A stretch of DNA of 23,140 nt, taken from contig CAJUHV010000062.1 in assembly GCA_910586445.1 (NCBI GenBank), positions 1-23,140 of the forward strand, written 5' to 3'. The notes under the pieces were generated by a model. The model was given only the letters and a program-made list of their open reading frames with translations, made no database searches and was not told the origin of the DNA. This DNA is from an uncultured Eubacterium sp. GTDB taxonomy: Bacteria; Bacillota; Clostridia; Lachnospirales; Lachnospiraceae. Every line of letters begins with the position of its first letter. Position 1 is the stretch's first letter. Shown piece by piece: positions 8,229 to 15,517 of this stretch. A program made the position numbers and the translations under genes.

Positions 8229-8300
8229 AAAATAGTTCAGATTTCAGATCATGCTATATGATTAAAATGTGTCATTCAAATGGATTTTATGTTTTCAGAT
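8222..8300. repeat. Four copies of TTCAGAT, candidate YesN-type binding sites
   Basis: TTCAGAT occurs at 8222–8228, 8236–8242, 8243–8249 and 8294–8300, all in the same orientation. Two copies are directly adjacent and the first two are 14 bases apart. On the transcribed minus strand each reads ATCTGAA, upstream of the sensory operon. The reverse orientation appears at 3432–3438 before the ABC operon. A chance cluster of four identical 7-mers in 79 AT-rich bases is unlikely but possible. Confidence 0.5.
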
Positions 8301-8320
8301 TGAAATAGATTGGATTTTAA

Positions 8321-8365
8321 GAAAAAAGAAACGAATTGCAAGGCAGAACTGCATCAGAGCGTTTC
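8321..8365 (-). terminator. Rho-independent terminator of the AAA/PD-(D/E)XK gene
   Basis: On the minus strand GAAACG (8360–8365, within the last codons) pairs with CGTTTC (8328–8333). An inner TGCA/TGCA pair lies in the loop, and TTTTTT follows directly (8322–8327). The hairpin overlaps the stop codon of the gene. It separates this gene from the sensory operon. Confidence 0.65.
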
Positions 8366-9979
8366 TACCTTACAAAAATGTTCCTTAGTTTTTTTATTAT
8401 AACTGATTCCTACTGCAAGAATCCTGCCTGTATATTTTTGACGCTCACCCAGCTTTCCCTTGAAACGCAGCGCATACTTCCGGTCTTTGATCTGGCGCAG
8501 CGCCTCCTGCGGCAGTGCATTCACCTTCAATTCCAAAATAATGCACTCTGCCTCATGACGCTGCGGATAAAATATAAAATCTACATATCCCTCTCCTGCT
8601 TTATCTTCACGCTCTATACGGTATTTATCCCGCGCAGCAAGATACACCAGATTTACGACAGCAGCCAGTTCATTTTCATTGTTATAGGAAAAAATAGGCG
8701 ATTCGGTATCATGGGCATATTTTAATATTTCCGCCATTTTCTGTGTATCGCCCAGCAGTGTGGCTTTCAGCATTTCCTCAGAAGCTTTTGCAAGCCTGTT
8801 TACATATCCAAGACTCTCATTGGACAGCAGCATCTCGTCAAACTGGTCCATCAATTCCTTATTTGGAATAAAAAACCTGCCGCTTTCTTTTTCGTAGGTC
8901 AGCAGCCCATAAACTGCCATCGCAGAATAAATCTGGTCTTTTGTATTTAGTTCAGCTGCTGTGGCGGCATACCCCAGCATCCTGCCTTCTACGCCTGCTC
9001 CAGAAACCATCCATACCAGATCGTCCCTGATTTCCTGCGTATTATTTTTTATATAGTAAAAGATTTCATCATATGGCCCGGAGCTTGTCCAGTAATTGCC
9101 CAGCTGGTTATTGGTCAGCGCATATACAACAGACCGCGGATTATAAAGCTTCTCGCCAGAAGCAGAATAATAGCCGTCATACCACTGCGCCAGCGCCTCC
9201 CTTGACACCGCAGCCTGAAAGCCTGCCGCCTCGGCATTCAGCATATATTTTTCGTATAACTGGTCGACCTCGGCATCCAGAAAGCCAAAATATGCTCCAA
9301 ACCTTATGGACTTTGCCATATCATATTCCAAAAAACTGTTCAATTCCGAACCGCTTGAATACTTTGCAATCGGCAGTACGCCTGTCATATATGCCAGCTC
9401 CACATACGCCTGTCCTTTTAAAAGCGACTTTAAAAACATAAGATACTGTTTCCGGTTCTCATTTGTAACAAAAGACATATGAAACGGTGCATCCCACTCA
9501 TCTATCACAAAAATAAATTTCTGGCCTGTTTCTTCAAATATTTCAGACAGATTATCCCAGACTGCCTCATCCTCCTGCAGGCTGCACTGCGGATAAGCCT
9601 CTGCCAGATCACGGCTGATACCTTCCTCAATCCTGCCGATATATCCCGCATAATCTGTACATTCTTTCGGAATACGGCTGAAATCAATGCTGATCACATT
9701 GTGCTTATTTAAGTGTTTCTGGTAATTTACGTCATCCGCAGCTGCAAGCCCTGCAAAAAGCCTTTCTGCCTTCACTGCCCTGCTAAAAAATGCAGCTGTC
9801 ATATTCGCCATTACACTTTTTCCAAAACGCCTCGGCCTCGTAATGCAGAAAAAACGCTCTTCTAAGCCTACTGCAGGAAAAAGCTCTCTCAGCAGGCTGG
9901 ATTTATCTACAAAATATCTGCTTTCTGCTATTGATTTAAAAGATTCGTACGGCACCCTGCTGTTTAAATATTTTCCCAT
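8354..9979 (-). CDS. AAA-ATPase-like / PD-(D/E)XK nuclease superfamily protein (DUF1703 type)
   Basis: This 541-residue protein has two recognisable ends. The N-terminal AAA-ATPase-like domain has FVDKSSLL, a Walker-A-like RPRRFGKS at about 48–55 and a Walker-B-like VIDEWD at about 158–163. The C-terminal PD-(D/E)XK domain has D467 (YVDF) and E483-L-K485 (ILELK). The architecture matches the AAA-ATPase-like plus PDDEXK_9 family, common and often multicopy in Clostridia and Bacteroidetes. Its function is not established; a role in nucleic-acid metabolism or mobile-element biology is often guessed. The gene has its own promoter and terminator and no evident partner. The start has GAGG about ten bases upstream. 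Both motifs look intact, so it may be active. Confidence 0.88.
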   Translation of the reverse strand: MGKYLNSRVPYESFKSIAESRYFVDKSSLLRELFPAVGLEERFFCITRPRRFGKSVMANMTAAFFSRAVKAERLFAGLAAADDVNYQKHLNKHNVISIDFSRIPKECTDYAGYIGRIEEGISRDLAEAYPQCSLQEDEAVWDNLSEIFEETGQKFIFVIDEWDAPFHMSFVTNENRKQYLMFLKSLLKGQAYVELAYMTGVLPIAKYSSGSELNSFLEYDMAKSIRFGAYFGFLDAEVDQLYEKYMLNAEAAGFQAAVSREALAQWYDGYYSASGEKLYNPRSVVYALTNNQLGNYWTSSGPYDEIFYYIKNNTQEIRDDLVWMVSGAGVEGRMLGYAATAAELNTKDQIYSAMAVYGLLTYEKESGRFFIPNKELMDQFDEMLLSNESLGYVNRLAKASEEMLKATLLGDTQKMAEILKYAHDTESPIFSYNNENELAAVVNLVYLAARDKYRIEREDKAGEGYVDFIFYPQRHEAECIILELKVNALPQEALRQIKDRKYALRFKGKLGERQKYTGRILAVGISYNKKTKEHFCKVETL

Positions 9980-10045
9980 CCGCTTATATCCTCAATTGTC
10001 AATTTTCCCATTTTTAACATATGCTTCGCATCCTGCCACACTCCA

Positions 10046-10074
10046 ATTATACAAAAAAGCTCTCACCTTTACAA
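10046..10074 (-). promoter_or_regulatory. Promoter of the AAA/PD-(D/E)XK gene
   Basis: TTGTAA (10069–10074) and a perfect TATAAT (10046–10051) on the minus strand are 17 bases apart. The boxes start directly below the terminator of the uronate operon, so the gene is an independent transcription unit. Confidence 0.75.
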
Positions 10075-10083
10075 TAATTTTTA

Positions 10084-10133
10084 CACTAAAATACCCTTTT
10101 CCAGCCCATCCAAAGATAGGCAGAAAAAGGGTA
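10084..10133 (-). terminator. Rho-independent terminator of the uronate operon
   Basis: A long hairpin spans 10092–10133. TACCCTTTT pairs with AAAAGGGTA at the base, and an inner stem CTGCCTATC/GATGGGCTG has one mismatch and one wobble around a four-base loop. On the minus strand it is followed by TTTTAG. It lies 12 bases after the isomerase stop codon, closing that operon. Confidence 0.85.
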
Positions 10134-10144
10134 CCATACGCTGT

Positions 10145-10780
10145 TTACAGCAGTTTTTTCACATATTCGGCTATCGCCGCATCCTTACAGTTTTTAAAGA
10201 ACAATTCCTCAAAATGCTCTCCTGCCACGGCACCTTTTACCAGTGCCTCATCCAGCTGCGGGAGGCATTCCAGAAGCGGGCGCATTGTTTTCAGGCGCAC
10301 TTCGTCCAGAATGCGCTTATTGCGCATCTCAGGCTCTACGCGCTCTGGCGGATAGCCCTGTCCATGGCCGAAGCCGAACAGCTTTTCAAATACATATTCC
10401 AGATTCAGCTCGCCGCCCCAGCCAAAGCCTTTGGCAAAAGGCATTGCCACGGCATTTCCATCATTTACATGTGCAAATGTATAAGCATCTACCGGGTCTT
10501 CGACATGGCCGCAGATCACGCCCGGAAAGCTGTTCATAGCCAGCATGGCACCTTCTCCGGTACCGCAGCCTGTAATTACAAAATCAGCTGCTCCGCTGTT
10601 TAATAATATCGCACCTAAGATGCCGCACTGTACATAGGTAAGCTGGGCTGCATCATCTGCTGCATACATTCCATAGTTATCTACCGTATGTCCCATAGGT
10701 GCCACTACTTTTTCCAATGCTGCCAGAATCACGGCATTTTTTGCTGCCTGGCTGTTTTCGTTGATCAATGCAATCTTCAT
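10145..10780 (-). CDS. dhuI: RpiB/LacAB-fold sugar isomerase, probably DhuI-type (4-deoxy-5-keto-uronate isomerase)
   Basis: This 211-residue protein belongs to the RpiB/LacA/LacB fold: ITGCGTGEGAMLAMN contains the expected cysteine (C72), followed by GVICGHVEDPVDAYTFAHVNDGNAVAM. It is about 60 residues longer than ordinary RpiB. In Streptococcus agalactiae an RpiB-superfamily enzyme, DhuI, isomerises 4-deoxy-L-threo-5-hexosulose uronate, the product released by GH88 hydrolases, in place of KduI. Clustering here with GH88 and a DhuD-like dehydrogenase argues for that role. The ribosome site GGAGGG overlaps the stop of the upstream dehydrogenase gene, four bases away, so the two are tightly coupled. 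A pentose or galactose isomerase role is less likely. The name is an inference from context. Confidence 0.8.
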   Translation of the reverse strand: MKIALINENSQAAKNAVILAALEKVVAPMGHTVDNYGMYAADDAAQLTYVQCGILGAILLNSGAADFVITGCGTGEGAMLAMNSFPGVICGHVEDPVDAYTFAHVNDGNAVAMPFAKGFGWGGELNLEYVFEKLFGFGHGQGYPPERVEPEMRNKRILDEVRLKTMRPLLECLPQLDEALVKGAVAGEHFEELFFKNCKDAAIAEYVKKLL

Positions 10781-10784
10781 AGTC

Positions 10785-11585
10785 CTAACCCTCCGCCGGC
10801 TGCTTGCCGATATAAGCTAATATGCCGCCGTCTACATACAAAATGTGTCCGTTTACAAAATCACTCGCTTCTGAAGCTAAAAATACTGCCGGGCCTGCCA
10901 GATCCGAAGCTTCGCCCCAGCGGTTTGCAGGTGTCTTAGCCAGGATAAACTGGTCAAACGGATGACGGCTCCCGTCAGCCTTGCGCTCACGCAGCGGTGC
11001 TGTCTGAGGGGTTGCGATATAGCCCGGCCCGATGCCGTTGCACTGGATATTATACTGTCCATACTCGCTGGCGATATTTTTAGTCAGCATCTTTAAGCCT
11101 CCTTTTGCTGCGGCATAGGCAGATACTGTCTCACGTCCAAGCTCGCTCATCATGGAACAGATGTTAATGATTTTTCCGCCGCCCTGCTCAATCATGTCAG
11201 GAAGGACAGCTTTTGCCATAATAAACGGGCCGTTTAAATCAATGTCAATTACCTGGCGGAACTGCTCTGCTGTCATTTCGATCATCGGAATCCGCTTGAT
11301 AATGCCTGCATTGTTGACCAATATATTGATACTGCCTACCTCTTCTTTTACCTGCTTTACAAAAGCCTCTACCTGCGCTTCATTTGTCACATCACATACA
11401 TAGCCGTGCGCTTCGATGCCTATTTCCTTATACGCAGCCATTCCCTTGTCCACAAGCTCCTGATTGATGTCATTAAATACAATTGCCGCACCGGCCTGTG
11501 CATAAGCACTCGCAATAGAAAACCCTATACCGTATGAAGCACCTGTTACCAGGGCTACCTTGCCGTTTAAGCTAAAATTTACCAC
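10785..11585 (-). CDS. dhuD: SDR-family oxidoreductase, DhuD/KduD/gluconate 5-dehydrogenase type
   Basis: This is a 266-residue classical short-chain dehydrogenase. The NAD(P)-binding TGASYGIG is at 14–21, NNAG at 91–94, and the catalytic Ser144–Tyr157–Lys161 set in NICS…YAAAK. The segment KADGSRHPFDQFILAKTPA (about 202–220) and RWGEASDLAGPAVFLAS resemble enzymes annotated as gluconate 5-dehydrogenase or 2-deoxy-D-gluconate 3-dehydrogenase. In the neighbourhood of GH88 and a DhuI-like isomerase the expected reaction is reduction of 3-deoxy-D-glycero-2,5-hexodiulosonate to 2-keto-3-deoxygluconate, as known for DhuD and KduD. The gene is third in the operon, 38 bases after the symporter. Cofactor preference cannot be read with certainty. 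Confidence 0.85.
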   Translation of the reverse strand: MVNFSLNGKVALVTGASYGIGFSIASAYAQAGAAIVFNDINQELVDKGMAAYKEIGIEAHGYVCDVTNEAQVEAFVKQVKEEVGSINILVNNAGIIKRIPMIEMTAEQFRQVIDIDLNGPFIMAKAVLPDMIEQGGGKIINICSMMSELGRETVSAYAAAKGGLKMLTKNIASEYGQYNIQCNGIGPGYIATPQTAPLRERKADGSRHPFDQFILAKTPANRWGEASDLAGPAVFLASEASDFVNGHILYVDGGILAYIGKQPAEG

Positions 11586-11623
11586 TTATAATTACCTCCA
11601 TATACCTTAATTTTGTCATATTT

Positions 11624-13054
11624 TTATGCACTCTTTTTCATTCCTGCAATCTTCTCCTGCACCTCAATCATCTTCTCCTTATCAAGCGGATAGAATTTCA
11701 TAGCCAGCAGGCTGCATACCCAGCCGATCAGCGGCGTGCCGATAAATAGGAACATAGTCATCCAAAACAGCGGCGTACTGTATGGATCGTCTGCTGTCGG
11801 GAGTTTTTCCGTAAATCCGATCGCGATCACGCAGTAGCCGACTATAGTAGAAGCAAACGAGGACACTACCTTGTCAAAAAATCCGAATACCGTGCCCATC
11901 AGCGCGGGTGCATAGTTACCTGACTTGTATAACTCATAATCTGCACAGTCTGCAATCATCGGTGTAGCCAGGCCGGTCGTAACTCCTACGGCTCCATTTG
12001 CAAAAATATAAAGAAGCAGAAAGGCAACTGTCATAAAGCCGATGTTTTCCAAAGAAATCTCAGCCGGATCGCCAAATATAAGCAGCGCTGCCAATAATAC
12101 CGTAAAGATAATGCTCACCCATGTAAAGATAATCGTAGCTTTTTTTGAAGAAAGCTTTGAAGCAATGCTTGTTCCTACAATAATAATGATCATGTTCGGC
12201 ACAAGCGTAATCATGGACATTTTTCCAAGCAGGGCGTAATTGCCTATAACAATGCCATACAGCATAATGCCTACGGTAGCATTTCCTCTGATCTGAGTAG
12301 CCAGCTTGTCCGTAGAGGCAGCTACAACCAACATCTGAATTGCACGGTTATTTTTAATAATATGGAATATATCCTTAAATCCATACGATGCCTGCTTGCC
12401 GAGTGCATTGTATCTTTCTGGCTGGTCTTTCTGCCAGAGGCCGATAACAGCCAGTATCGTAAGCGTCAGGGATGCAGGTCCCAGCACGCTGATCAGCTCT
12501 ATAAACAGGGAAGCCGTAAAGCCGCCATGCTTTGTGGCCAGATAGCTAGTAATATAAACTGTCAGTCCCGTCATCAGCAGTGCATTAATAATGCTGTCAA
12601 TACGGGCAAACATCGGACGCTGCTTCGGGTCATTCGTCAGCACTGTCTGTCCGCCGCGGGTGGCACTGTTTTGAAATGTATAGCCGATAATATAAACCAT
12701 ATACAAAACAACCCAGTAAACCGCCCTTAGTCCTCCAGATACCAGGTGCGTTGTCGTAAACATCAGCATGATCGTACCCAGCATGATGAGATTTCCAAGC
12801 AGCATAAACGGGCGGAACTTACCAAATCTGCCATTTGTCTTATCTACCACAAACCCGATCACCGGATCGGTCAGCCCGTCCCAGAAACGCGCAAGCATAA
12901 TCACATTGGATACAAAAGCTACACCCAGCCCTGCTACGCCGTTCGCATAATAAGACACATACATTAATGTCATCAGATAAATATTTGAAGCCGTGTTATT
13001 AAACACAAATAAAAGAAGCTGCCACCATTTTGCACGGTTGTATTGTTGTTCCAT
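11624..13054 (-). CDS. GPH-family (glycoside-pentoside-hexuronide) cation symporter, MFS fold
   Basis: This 476-residue polytopic membrane protein has about twelve hydrophobic segments. The loop after the second segment, FWDGLTDPVIGFVVDKTNGR then FGKFRPF, is the hallmark of the GPH family (MFS_2). Such symporters bring in glycosides or hexuronides with Na+ or H+. Between the GH88 gene (35 bases upstream) and the dehydrogenase gene, it most likely imports unsaturated disaccharides for cytoplasmic cleavage; this substrate is inferred from context. The start has AAGGAGG about nine bases upstream. Confidence 0.92.
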   Translation of the reverse strand: MEQQYNRAKWWQLLLFVFNNTASNIYLMTLMYVSYYANGVAGLGVAFVSNVIMLARFWDGLTDPVIGFVVDKTNGRFGKFRPFMLLGNLIMLGTIMLMFTTTHLVSGGLRAVYWVVLYMVYIIGYTFQNSATRGGQTVLTNDPKQRPMFARIDSIINALLMTGLTVYITSYLATKHGGFTASLFIELISVLGPASLTLTILAVIGLWQKDQPERYNALGKQASYGFKDIFHIIKNNRAIQMLVVAASTDKLATQIRGNATVGIMLYGIVIGNYALLGKMSMITLVPNMIIIIVGTSIASKLSSKKATIIFTWVSIIFTVLLAALLIFGDPAEISLENIGFMTVAFLLLYIFANGAVGVTTGLATPMIADCADYELYKSGNYAPALMGTVFGFFDKVVSSFASTIVGYCVIAIGFTEKLPTADDPYSTPLFWMTMFLFIGTPLIGWVCSLLAMKFYPLDKEKMIEVQEKIAGMKKSA

Positions 13055-13089
13055 AGCTCATTCCTCCTTGGTATGTAGTCATTGCCGGA

Positions 13090-14289
13090 TTACCAAGTAA
13101 ACAATGAGCTGCCTTTTAAACGCAGCACTGCTTCAATAAAATAGTAATCGCCGTATATAATCGGCACTTCTGTATTTGCTCCGTCAGGATCATGATAGAA
13201 AAATGTCCCGCCGTCCACAATGGAGTCCGCCTGTGGGTCCCAGTTACAGAATTTGGCATCGCAGGCACGCAGAATCCGGTAAGCTGCGTTGGTATAGAAC
13301 CGTTTTTCATGCTCGCCCACATGCTCGGCAATTTCCAAAAGGCCCGCAGCTGTAATTGCGGCAGCTGTCGAATCATATTTTAGCGGCTCGGCCGGCTGAC
13401 GGTAATCTACCAGCGGCAGCCAGTCATTGACAGCCATGCTCGCGATACAGTAATGTGCACAGCGCTTTGCTGTATCCAGAAATGTCTGATCACCGGTATG
13501 CCTATAGCTTAATGCAAATCCATATACAGCCCATGACTGCCCGCGGCTCCAGGACGATCCTTTTTCATAGCCCTGCCCGCCCGGATTATCTACAAATTCG
13601 CCTGTATTTGGATTGATTGCTACAATATGGTTGCAGCTGCCGTCCTCACGTACGACATACTTCTGGGCAGTTTTGGCATGGCTGACAGCAATATGCTGAT
13701 AGCGCGGATCACCTGACTCTTTCGCGGCCCAGTAAAGAAGCGGGATATTCATCATGCAGTCTATAATCATCCATCCGCTGACCCCTGCCTCTGTTTTCAT
13801 AAATTCTGGTATATTATCCGAGTCAAACATGACATCATTCCAGGCACGGATAAATTTTCCAGCCGGGTTATACCGGCCTGCCAGCAGATTTGCAGCCTGC
13901 AGCCCCCTGCTGCGTGCCAGCTTATTTCCTGTTTTGCGGTAATCAGCTACCGCTGACAGCAGGAATAAGAAGCCTGCATCATGATCAATCGTGCCATAGC
14001 CTTTTAGTATCGCCTCCAGACGCTCTTCCACGCCCTCAGCAGCAGTTTTGTATGCTTCATCCCCCGTTGCCTCATACATCTGCCACAGCATGCCCGGCCA
14101 GAAGCCGTTTGTCCAAAATCCGATCCCCCAAGGCCCTTCTTCTATGTCGTGATACTTTCCGTCCTCCCCCGTACTGTACGGAATCATTGTTCCAATCCGT
14201 TCACATTCTGCCTTCATCTTTGCAAGAAGCTTTTCATATACTCCATCTAACCATTCTTGGTTTGAACATTCTTTTATATTCTGTTCCAT
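13090..14289 (-). CDS. ugl: GH88 unsaturated glucuronyl hydrolase
   Basis: This 399-residue protein of the GH88 (alpha/alpha six-barrel) family has no signal peptide, so it acts in the cytoplasm. GH88 enzymes hydrate the C4–C5 double bond of the unsaturated uronic acid left by polysaccharide lyases, which releases it from the disaccharide. The conserved DHDAGF with Asp104 and IIDCMMNIPLLYWA with Asp177 fit the two catalytic aspartates known in Bacillus UGL. FWTNGFWPGMLW (58–69) and GSSWSRGQSWAVYGF are also typical. It is the first gene of the operon GH88–symporter–dehydrogenase–isomerase, with AAGGAGG before ATG. Glycosaminoglycan disaccharides are the usual substrate; a GH105-type pectin substrate is the main alternative but fits less well. 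Confidence 0.9.
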   Translation of the reverse strand: MEQNIKECSNQEWLDGVYEKLLAKMKAECERIGTMIPYSTGEDGKYHDIEEGPWGIGFWTNGFWPGMLWQMYEATGDEAYKTAAEGVEERLEAILKGYGTIDHDAGFLFLLSAVADYRKTGNKLARSRGLQAANLLAGRYNPAGKFIRAWNDVMFDSDNIPEFMKTEAGVSGWMIIDCMMNIPLLYWAAKESGDPRYQHIAVSHAKTAQKYVVREDGSCNHIVAINPNTGEFVDNPGGQGYEKGSSWSRGQSWAVYGFALSYRHTGDQTFLDTAKRCAHYCIASMAVNDWLPLVDYRQPAEPLKYDSTAAAITAAGLLEIAEHVGEHEKRFYTNAAYRILRACDAKFCNWDPQADSIVDGGTFFYHDPDGANTEVPIIYGDYYFIEAVLRLKGSSLFTW

Positions 14290-14327
14290 ACTGCCTCCTC
14301 CTTAGTTATACACATTCGACAAGCATC

Positions 14328-14372
14328 GTGGCCACACTTTGGTTTGTCTTGTGGAATATGTATATTGTAGCA
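14328..14372 (-). promoter_or_regulatory. Extended -10 promoter of the uronate operon with a downstream palindrome
   Basis: On the minus strand TGC-TACAAT (14364–14372) forms an extended -10 box about 75 bases before the GH88 ATG; no good -35 is visible. The 8-base palindrome GTGGCCAC (14328–14335) lies downstream of the predicted start of transcription, where a bound protein would block elongation or initiation. The AraC regulators encoded upstream are candidate binders. The promoter call is moderate and the operator call weak. Confidence 0.45.
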
Positions 14373-14499
14373 TAAGAAAAAGGCCGTTTCCTGTCATATC
14401 CTCATAAAAATATTGCAAATCTTCTTTTATTTTTATATGTTTTCTCTTCTTTCGTTTTCACAGATCTGCATAATGCCCATGCAATATCATCATAATCTT

Positions 14500-15381
14500 T
14501 CAATGTCCGCATGCCGCATATTTTTTCGGCGATACGCCTACATTTTTGGTAAATGCCTTTATAAAATTACTATAATCACGAAATCCGCACAGGCTGCCGG
14601 TTTCTGTCACTGAGCGCCCTTCTGCCAGCAGCGTTCTGGCCAGCGATATGCGTTTGTCAATAATATAGCGGTTGATCGTAGTCCCTGTTACGTCTTTGAA
14701 AATCTTGCACAAATAAGAGCTGCTCAGATAAAACTGCGCAGCAAGATGCTGGATTGACAAATCTTCTGACAGATGCAGATGGATATATGACAATATTTTA
14801 TCTACCTGTGCATAATGCGGCTCGCTGAAGCTGTGTTTTATGCCTTCCGAAATCTGCACCGGCAGCTGGGCACAGCGCGAAAGAAACATGCTGTTTAAAA
14901 AAGTCATCAGTTCAAGAAACGCAGCCTGATCCATGATATCCTGTCCAAACCCCCTGCTCTCGGACAGCCTGTGCATATAATAGTTAAAACGGCCCTGCTC
15001 TTTTTCAGACATTCCGATCCTGTGTCCAAATACTGCGCTGCGGCGCTGAAAGCAGCTGCTTAAATCCGTCTGCGCTGTTGACAGCTGCTGCAGATATTCC
15101 GGGTAAATAAACAGTACAATCCGCTCATGTGTCCGCTGGTCAATACGCAGGAGGCCGTGGCTTTCCGATTTATTGATAAAAAATAAGTCTCCCGGCTCAA
15201 ATTCATACACCGTGTCATCAATCAAAAACTGCTTTCCTCCAGAAATAGAAAAATAAATCTCATAACAGTCATGCAGATGTATGTTCATAGTTCTTTCATC
15301 GTTATACAGCCGGGCCATAGAAAATGTCTTTGTCTTCATACAAGACTCAAGCGTTGGTTTGCAGGAATCATAGACTAACAT
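14500..15381 (-). CDS. AraC-family transcriptional regulator with N-terminal cupin-like sensor
   Basis: This 293-residue cytoplasmic regulator starts at ATG 15381 with AAAGGAG about six bases upstream. The N-terminal half resembles the AraC ligand-binding cupin (NIHLHDCYEIYFSISGG, then FEPGDLFFINKSESHGL). The C-terminal ~100 residues hold the two helix-turn-helix units, LSIQHLAAQFYLSSSYLCKI and VTETGSLCGFRDYSNFIKAF, ending GVSPKKYA. It lies 210 bases upstream of the GH88 gene on the same strand. It is thus the most likely regulator of the uronate operon, presumably responding to an unsaturated sugar or a breakdown product. Confidence 0.9.
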   Translation of the reverse strand: MLVYDSCKPTLESCMKTKTFSMARLYNDERTMNIHLHDCYEIYFSISGGKQFLIDDTVYEFEPGDLFFINKSESHGLLRIDQRTHERIVLFIYPEYLQQLSTAQTDLSSCFQRRSAVFGHRIGMSEKEQGRFNYYMHRLSESRGFGQDIMDQAAFLELMTFLNSMFLSRCAQLPVQISEGIKHSFSEPHYAQVDKILSYIHLHLSEDLSIQHLAAQFYLSSSYLCKIFKDVTGTTINRYIIDKRISLARTLLAEGRSVTETGSLCGFRDYSNFIKAFTKNVGVSPKKYAACGH

Positions 15382-15444
15382 AATATACTCCTTTTTATAT
15401 CTCTATCTAAAACTATGCAGCGGGACCTTTCCCTTTCTGTCAAT

Positions 15445-15453
15445 ATCATAACA
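15445..15453 (-). promoter_or_regulatory. Candidate extended -10 promoter of the cupin AraC gene
   Basis: TGT-TATGAT on the minus strand (15445–15453) is an extended -10 box about 65 bases before the ATG at 15381. The -35 position would fall in the terminator just upstream and shows no consensus. A TTGACA at about 15437–15442 lacks a good -10 at 16–18 bases. Confidence 0.35.
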
Positions 15454-15457
15454 TATT

Positions 15458-15487
15458 AAAAAACTGCCCGTTAGAAAAAACAAGCAG
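15458..15487 (-). terminator. Rho-independent terminator after the second AraC gene
   Basis: On the minus strand CTGCTTGTT and AACGGGCAG form a nine-base stem with two G–U pairs and a six-base loop, followed by TTTTTT (15458–15463). It lies 30 bases after the stop codon at 15518 and separates the two AraC genes into different transcription units. Confidence 0.8.
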
Positions 15488-15517
15488 CTTTTAGTAAAAA
15501 CAAAAAAATTGTAAGGC

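Noticed and set aside
8222..8300. CRISPR-like array from the TTCAGAT repeats
   Set aside because: Units are only 7 bases, unevenly spaced, without spacers or cas genes; a regulatory site is the better reading.
9843..10355. 170-residue open frame on plus
   Set aside because: It overlaps the ends of two well-supported minus-strand genes, a terminator and a promoter; no recognisable domain.
13890..14375. 161-residue open frame on plus
   Set aside because: It is antisense to the GH88 gene and its promoter, with low-complexity Leu/Ser/Pro-rich translation.
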